Assembly (NCBI GenBank): GCA_022495005.1
Contig: JAGYXB010000269.1
Span: 62,001-126,000, forward strand
Direction: 5' to 3'
DNA length: 64,000 nucleotides
From: Rhyacophila brunnea
Lineage: Eukaryota > Arthropoda > Insecta > Trichoptera > Rhyacophilidae
Part shown: positions 60,136-64,000 of the stretch, piece after piece
Position numbering within the stretch: the first letter of the stretch is position 1
Layout: each line of letters opens with the position of its first letter
The notes under the pieces: model-generated
The model's database searches: none
What the model was told of the DNA's origin: nothing
Seen by the model: only the letters and a program-made list of their open reading frames with translations
Position numbers and translations under genes: made by a program

Positions 60136-60707
60136 CGTACAGTATCTTATGATTGTGATTTAAATTAATAATAGCAATAAATTATAGGTAAGTATATATT
60201 CATTGTATAAATTAGTCATGAAGGAAGCTACATGTTAAGTTATATCAAGAGCATGTTTCCATGTTGACCCTTGAGGTAATGCAAGTCACGAAAGCATTAT
60301 AAAGACAATATGGAATCTGAATAAAAATGTCTTATTAAATTATTATAACAACATTAAATCAATGTTCTATGTTTCTTTAGCAATAGTTAATCAGTTTATC
60401 CATAAAATCTTTCAATAGTGTTTTGGTGACCAAACTCGTTAAGGTTCCCCGACGAAGGAAAATGTCCAACCAGTAATTAACGCAAGTTTACCAACTTGAC
60501 TATACCTATTAAATTTAATAATTTTTATATAGGGAAAAATGAAGGTAGTAAATACATTTACATGGACTTTCCTTCGTCAGGCCTACGATACTTCACCCAT
60601 TTGGAGAATCTTCGACGACATTATAATACTATAACCTAAGATGATAATAAAATAATAAGTACCTATTAAACTAAATATAAATAATTACATGGCTTTACGA
60701 TGTTTAA

Positions 60708-61844
60708 CTAAGTGTTATGGCGACTGAAATAGTTACGTATAAGTCTACTTTGAACTCTTTGGCCGGCAATCAAATCTGGATTTGTCCGCCTATTACGAGG
60801 CGGTTCTTCTACATAAATAAACTCATTATTTACATCACCAAAATCCAAAGTCTCATCAATTGGATCGGGTTCAGGCATATTGCTCTCGATACATAAATTA
60901 TGGAGAACGACACATGCATTTATAATAAGTGATGCTTTTTTTGGTGCATAATGAAGGACTCTGTGTTTTAGGAGACATCGGAAACGCATTTTTAAAACAC
61001 CTATGCAACGCTCGACCGTTGCCCTAACTGTGGTGAATTTGGTATTAAAACGTTCCTCTGGCGAATTCGGCTCTACGGTATGTAAAGGAGTCATAAGCCA
61101 TGATCTTAAAGGATAGCCTGAATCCCCAAGCAAGTAAGAGTTGTCTTCTCCGCGGCTATGTAAACGTCTGAGCATCGGTTCAACATTACTGTTGGTGAGT
61201 ATATATGAATCATGTGCACTTCCTGGATAACGTGCGTTCACATTTAGAATTTTTAAATTCACATCACATACTAACTGAACATTTATCGAATGGTATCTTC
61301 TACGATTAACATAAATATGCTCTGGGCTTAATGGATCATGTTTATTAGGTGGAAAGATGGCTACATGTGTACAATCAATACACCCTATTATCCCTGGAAA
61401 CTGATACCTGGAGTAAAAACCATTCCGGATGCCTTGAAGTCCCTCTGGGCTTGTAGGGAATTTAACCCACCGATTAAAAATATCGGGTGAGTTTAAGGCA
61501 GCCACCACTTCACTCAGAACACGTGATACGCAAGACTGGGAAACTCGTATTAAGCCATTTGCAACAGGCATTTGGTATGAACCGGTTGCGAAAAAATTTA
61601 ATGCTATTAGAACCTTACTTTGAATGTCAAGGGCGGAGCGTCTCCTTCGCGAAACCATATATGGCGTGAGAATTTGTGAAAGATATCTCACAAGCTCTTT
61701 GTTTAAGCGGAAATTACGTATAAATAGTGCATCACTGAGTAAAAAAGCATTTTCAGATAAGTTAGCATAATTATTTGATCTGTTTCGCGGATGATTACGT
61801 GATCCTAAAACTGCAGCAAAAGAAACTATTTCTGGGATTGACAT
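60708..61844 (-). CDS. Harbinger element 2 transposase (HARBI1-like), intact, 378 aa
   Basis: A single-exon frame of 378 codons from MSIPEIVSFA. An N-terminal helix-rich region (about 30-130) precedes the DDE_Tnp_4 domain: GCIDCTHVAIFPPNKHDPLS, ARYPGSAHDSYILTNSNV, LLGDSGYPLRSWLMTPL, RATVERCIGVLKMRFRCL and ACVVLHNLCIE. Key acidic residues in IDCTH, SAHDS, GDSGYPL and VERCIGVLK are present. Length and C-terminus (LIRNYFSRHNT) fit a complete family member. It would excise and insert the element with the partner encoded at 54696-56977. No lesion seen; the partner is broken, so mobilisation would need a partner from another copy. Confidence 0.92.
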   Translation of the reverse strand: MSIPEIVSFAAVLGSRNHPRNRSNNYANLSENAFLLSDALFIRNFRLNKELVRYLSQILTPYMVSRRRRSALDIQSKVLIALNFFATGSYQMPVANGLIRVSQSCVSRVLSEVVAALNSPDIFNRWVKFPTSPEGLQGIRNGFYSRYQFPGIIGCIDCTHVAIFPPNKHDPLSPEHIYVNRRRYHSINVQLVCDVNLKILNVNARYPGSAHDSYILTNSNVEPMLRRLHSRGEDNSYLLGDSGYPLRSWLMTPLHTVEPNSPEERFNTKFTTVRATVERCIGVLKMRFRCLLKHRVLHYAPKKASLIINACVVLHNLCIESNMPEPDPIDETLDFGDVNNEFIYVEEPPRNRRTNPDLIAGQRVQSRLIRNYFSRHNT

Positions 61845-62222
61845 CTTTTAAAATAATTGGGTGAACGATACAAGCATATAGCAATGCTTTGGCGAAATAT
61901 AAAATAATAATATATAATTATTCTCGCGAGTAAAGATAAGATAATAGTGTCCGATCGCAGTTTAGCCCGTCACCTTTGACAGTTCGAAACTAAACTACCT
62001 ACGTATCGGCGCGAGACATCAATGCGAGAGAGAGAAAGAGAGAGTCAAGTCGTATGGCCGTCTCTGGTCACGAGTACCCTTTGGTATGTGCAATATTGTC
62101 GACACAGATTAAGACTAATTCAAGTAGTGATAAGTTTCGACATGCCTTATTTCGATAACCTACGTCACTTTCGCGAATGACTACGATGTTTCACACGAGT
62201 CGTAAGTTACGGAATCGACCTG
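61845..62222. other. Right terminal region of Harbinger 2
   Basis: The upstream region of the transposase gene and right terminal repeat. Contains a short gagagagag run near 62027. No gene. Confidence 0.5.
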
Positions 62223-62225
62223 CAG

Positions 62226-62520
62226 ATCGGACGGTCCGATCGGTTCACAGCTGCTTGAACCGACTTGAGCAACTATTCTTTTTCCATAAACATTTAAGAA
62301 CATTCCCAGAGGATGTGGTTTGCATCCTGTATTTCTCGACCACATGACAAGTTGAACGGGTAACAAGACCAAGTTCGTAGAACCTTCCAGCGAAGCCGCC
62401 ATGTCCAGTCAAGAATTGACGAGTGTAATGATCTGGAGGCGCTGGCCAGTAAGATTCCCAAACCGTCTCTTCTTAACAATGTGTACCATTAGTAATCATT
62501 TATCAAAATGTTTGAATAAG
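62226..62520 (-). pseudogene. Jockey-like LINE 3'-terminal fragment (copy 3)
   Basis: The minus strand reads LSCGREIQDANHILWECS, a C-x8-H-x4-C tail typical of Jockey/I-type LINE ORF2 ends. It was split by Harbinger 2 at its CAG. Copies 1 and 2 are at 30116 and 44250. Confidence 0.65.
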
Positions 62521-62531
62521 TCTTTTTGCCG

Positions 62532-62690
62532 ACCATGTCCGATCCTTAAAGGATCAAATGGGCCTCCACAGAGTAAAGGTTTGTATTAATAGATTTTGTT
62601 TTTTACGAGAAATGGATGTCAGCCACTTGCTCAACCTAATAGATCCATACTCTGACCCATACACAAATTTATTTACACTTATTTATTCGC
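62532..62690 (-). mobile_element. SINE family 1, partial minus-strand copy
   Basis: The complement of the SINE 3' body: ccgaccatgtccgatcc, ggcctccac..gagt, ttttacgagaaatggatgtc, agccacttgctcaacc. The tRNA-like head is missing. Confidence 0.75.
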
Positions 62691-63869
62691 CCTTAACAAC
62701 TGCACCTCTAATTTTACTATGTTACTAATAAAAAATAGTATGGGAAAATGTGTAACAGAAAAATAATAACACAATGGGTTTGAAGAAATAGCTTTTATTT
62801 ATTATAACAAAGATCAAGTCATAGTTTAATGAACAGATGAGTGATTTTTAAAAGCATACATTCCTAATAAGTATATAACAAAAATATCAAAACCAGAACT
62901 TATCTAAAAACATAAATGCAAGACATTGCATTCATTTTAATGGCTTCTGACCAGAATCAGTCATTTTGTGTATTTTAAAGTCAGAGGATGTCAAACAAGA
63001 TGAATTAAATTGAATATACATATTTTGATAAGATCGCATGCATATCGAACGTGTTTAGAAAAAAGGGCGTAACCCACACAGAAAAAAATTCAGAGAGACA
63101 AAAAATTATTTTTGGATGATTTTGGTTCAATATTAATAAAAAAAAATAATCACAGACATTGGGTGCATGATGATTGATGATTTGGTGTAATATATTTTCG
63201 ATCTACTAATAATTAAAGAGTTATTACAGAAAAATCATTAAAATTGAGGGTAAATGCTTTTTTCCTTAAATTAAAACTTAATTAAAGCCCAAATAAAACC
63301 TGAATTTAGATAATAAATCGGCATTTGCGGCTTACTTTCTTTTGACAAAACGTGTATTTAGTTGTATATATTGTTAATATCTAATAAAAGCACTATTTGA
63401 AAAATCGAGGGTTACACCCTTTTTTCCTAAACATAGTCGATATACACACTAGTAAAAATCATTTAGTGGACAAAATACTATAACTTACAGGACTTGCTCT
63501 TCTAACTGCTGGATTCCAGTATTGCGCCAGTATATTTTTGCAGTTCTTTTAGTTTAACTAGTAGTTGGACATCAAACGATTATCCAAATGCGTTATGTTG
63601 GTCTTGATCCTGGAATCCAGTATTCCGCCAGTATGTTTTTGCAGTTCAGAAACGGTCATCTTAGTTATTAACGCTGATTTTAACTAGTAGTTGTGACATC
63701 AAATGATTATCCAATTGCGTTATGTTGGCTGTCGGTTTTAGTACAAAATGATTGTTTCTAGTATGTATATGCATGACATGTTTTCATATGATCAATATTC
63801 AGTATATAGAATGTGACATTTTTAAATATTATTACGTCTTATTCGTTTAATAAAAAAAAGTCAAACAAA
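62691..63869. repeat. Flank of the next zinc-finger gene (unit 3, right part)
   Basis: Shares 'aacagaaaaataataacaca' with units 1 and 2. 62930-63015 in reverse reads SCLTSSDFKIHKMTDSGQKP, a recognisable decayed finger. A 'ctggattccagtattgcgccagtat' block is partly duplicated (63508 and 63610). Confidence 0.6.
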
Positions 63870-64000
63870 TTAAATTGTCACATTTAAATGGGTTTTCGCT
63901 AGTATATCATGTTATATAAGTTTGTATAACTAGATTCTATACATGAGTAATGGCATGCACCGTAGTTAAATGGTTATTCACAAGAGTAAATCATTCAGTG
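63870..64000 (-). pseudogene. Decayed fingers of a further zinc-finger gene, cut by the window edge
   Basis: Matches 16196-16320 downstream of gene A (acatttaaatgggttttcgc, tctatacatgagtaatggca, tgcaccgta). A gene A-like zinc-finger gene should begin just beyond 64000. Confidence 0.7.

Larger units (their letters stand above)
57566..60622. mobile_element. 3.06-kb foldback with ~400-bp inverted arms, nested in Harbinger 2
   Basis: 57566-57985 (atgtcggtcgaagattct, ..gaatgggtgatgtatc, ..ggaaagtccatgtaaatg, ..ctcaagggtcaacatggaaa) is repeated in reverse at 60235-60622. Between the arms lie a SINE (58105-58345), AT-rich DNA and a LINE tail (59880-60135). No transposase is seen and the target duplication is unresolved. 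Confidence 0.75.
53661..62222. mobile_element. PIF/Harbinger element 2 (8.56 kb), TSD CAG
   Basis: The left end CAGCCCGAATTCGTAACTAT and the complement of the right end CAGGTCGATTCCGTAACTTA, both continuing to cgactcgtgtg, form a terminal inverted repeat of about 30 bp. The duplication CAG lies at 53658-53660 and 62223-62225. Empty sites are at 30143-30145 and 44270-44272 (aaccagatcgg). It encodes an intact DDE transposase (minus) and a frameshifted Myb/SANT-like partner (plus). It has been invaded by a 1-kb TA-flanked MITE, a 3-kb foldback, a SINE and a LINE tail. Confidence 0.9.

Overview
This window is eukaryotic nuclear DNA, almost certainly from an insect. It is AT-rich, has spliced genes with GT-AG introns, and is packed with DNA transposons, Helitrons, tRNA-derived SINEs and LINE fragments. 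Words such as taggtacctacctac, and a LINE tail ending in a 'ccagcagtga..aggctg..atgatgatga'-like sequence, suggest Lepidoptera. Aphid-like Hemiptera cannot be excluded from sequence reading alone.

The backbone is a tandem array of C2H2 zinc-finger genes, all on the minus strand. From left to right it holds: a truncated copy with only exon 1 (exon 4325-4459); gene A (16465-23248, four phase-0 exons, 977 aa, 26 fingers, intact by eye); gene B (33579-41537, same four exons, broken inside finger 2); gene C (46241-50845, exon 3 missing, still open, 481 aa, 10 fingers); and decayed fingers of a further gene at the right edge (63870-64000). The predicted N-termini carry six psi-K-x-E (SUMO-consensus-like) motifs spread over four exons. 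Each gene is followed on its upstream side by the same 8-10 kb intergenic unit. That unit holds a Mos1-type HTH remnant, a tRNA-like island and (in three units) a Jockey-like LINE tail.

Because the unit exists in four copies, insertions in one copy can be read against empty sites in the others. This defines several elements to the base: a 249-bp hAT-type MITE (5098-5346, 8-bp TSD), PIF/Harbinger element 1 (6357-12027, TSD TAA), a TIR element holding a dead LINE (26955-28736) and PIF/Harbinger element 2 (53661-62222, TSD CAG). A Helitron (37299-38830) lies in an intron of gene B.

The two Harbinger elements each encode a transposase and a separate DNA-binding partner on opposite strands. In element 1 the two genes interleave, each having an exon inside an intron of the other. 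The MADF-BESS partner is intact and the transposase C-terminus is broken. In element 2 the transposase is intact and the Myb/SANT-like partner has a one-base frameshift.

Other content: a 1.4-kb near-perfect foldback with TTAA target duplication (559-1950) plus a half copy (2557-3136), both inside a broken multi-exon gene; a U1 snRNA-like pseudogene (23548-23719); a 92-bp GC-rich minisatellite (25416-25925); and palindromic motif arrays at 3542-3784 and 49694-49910.
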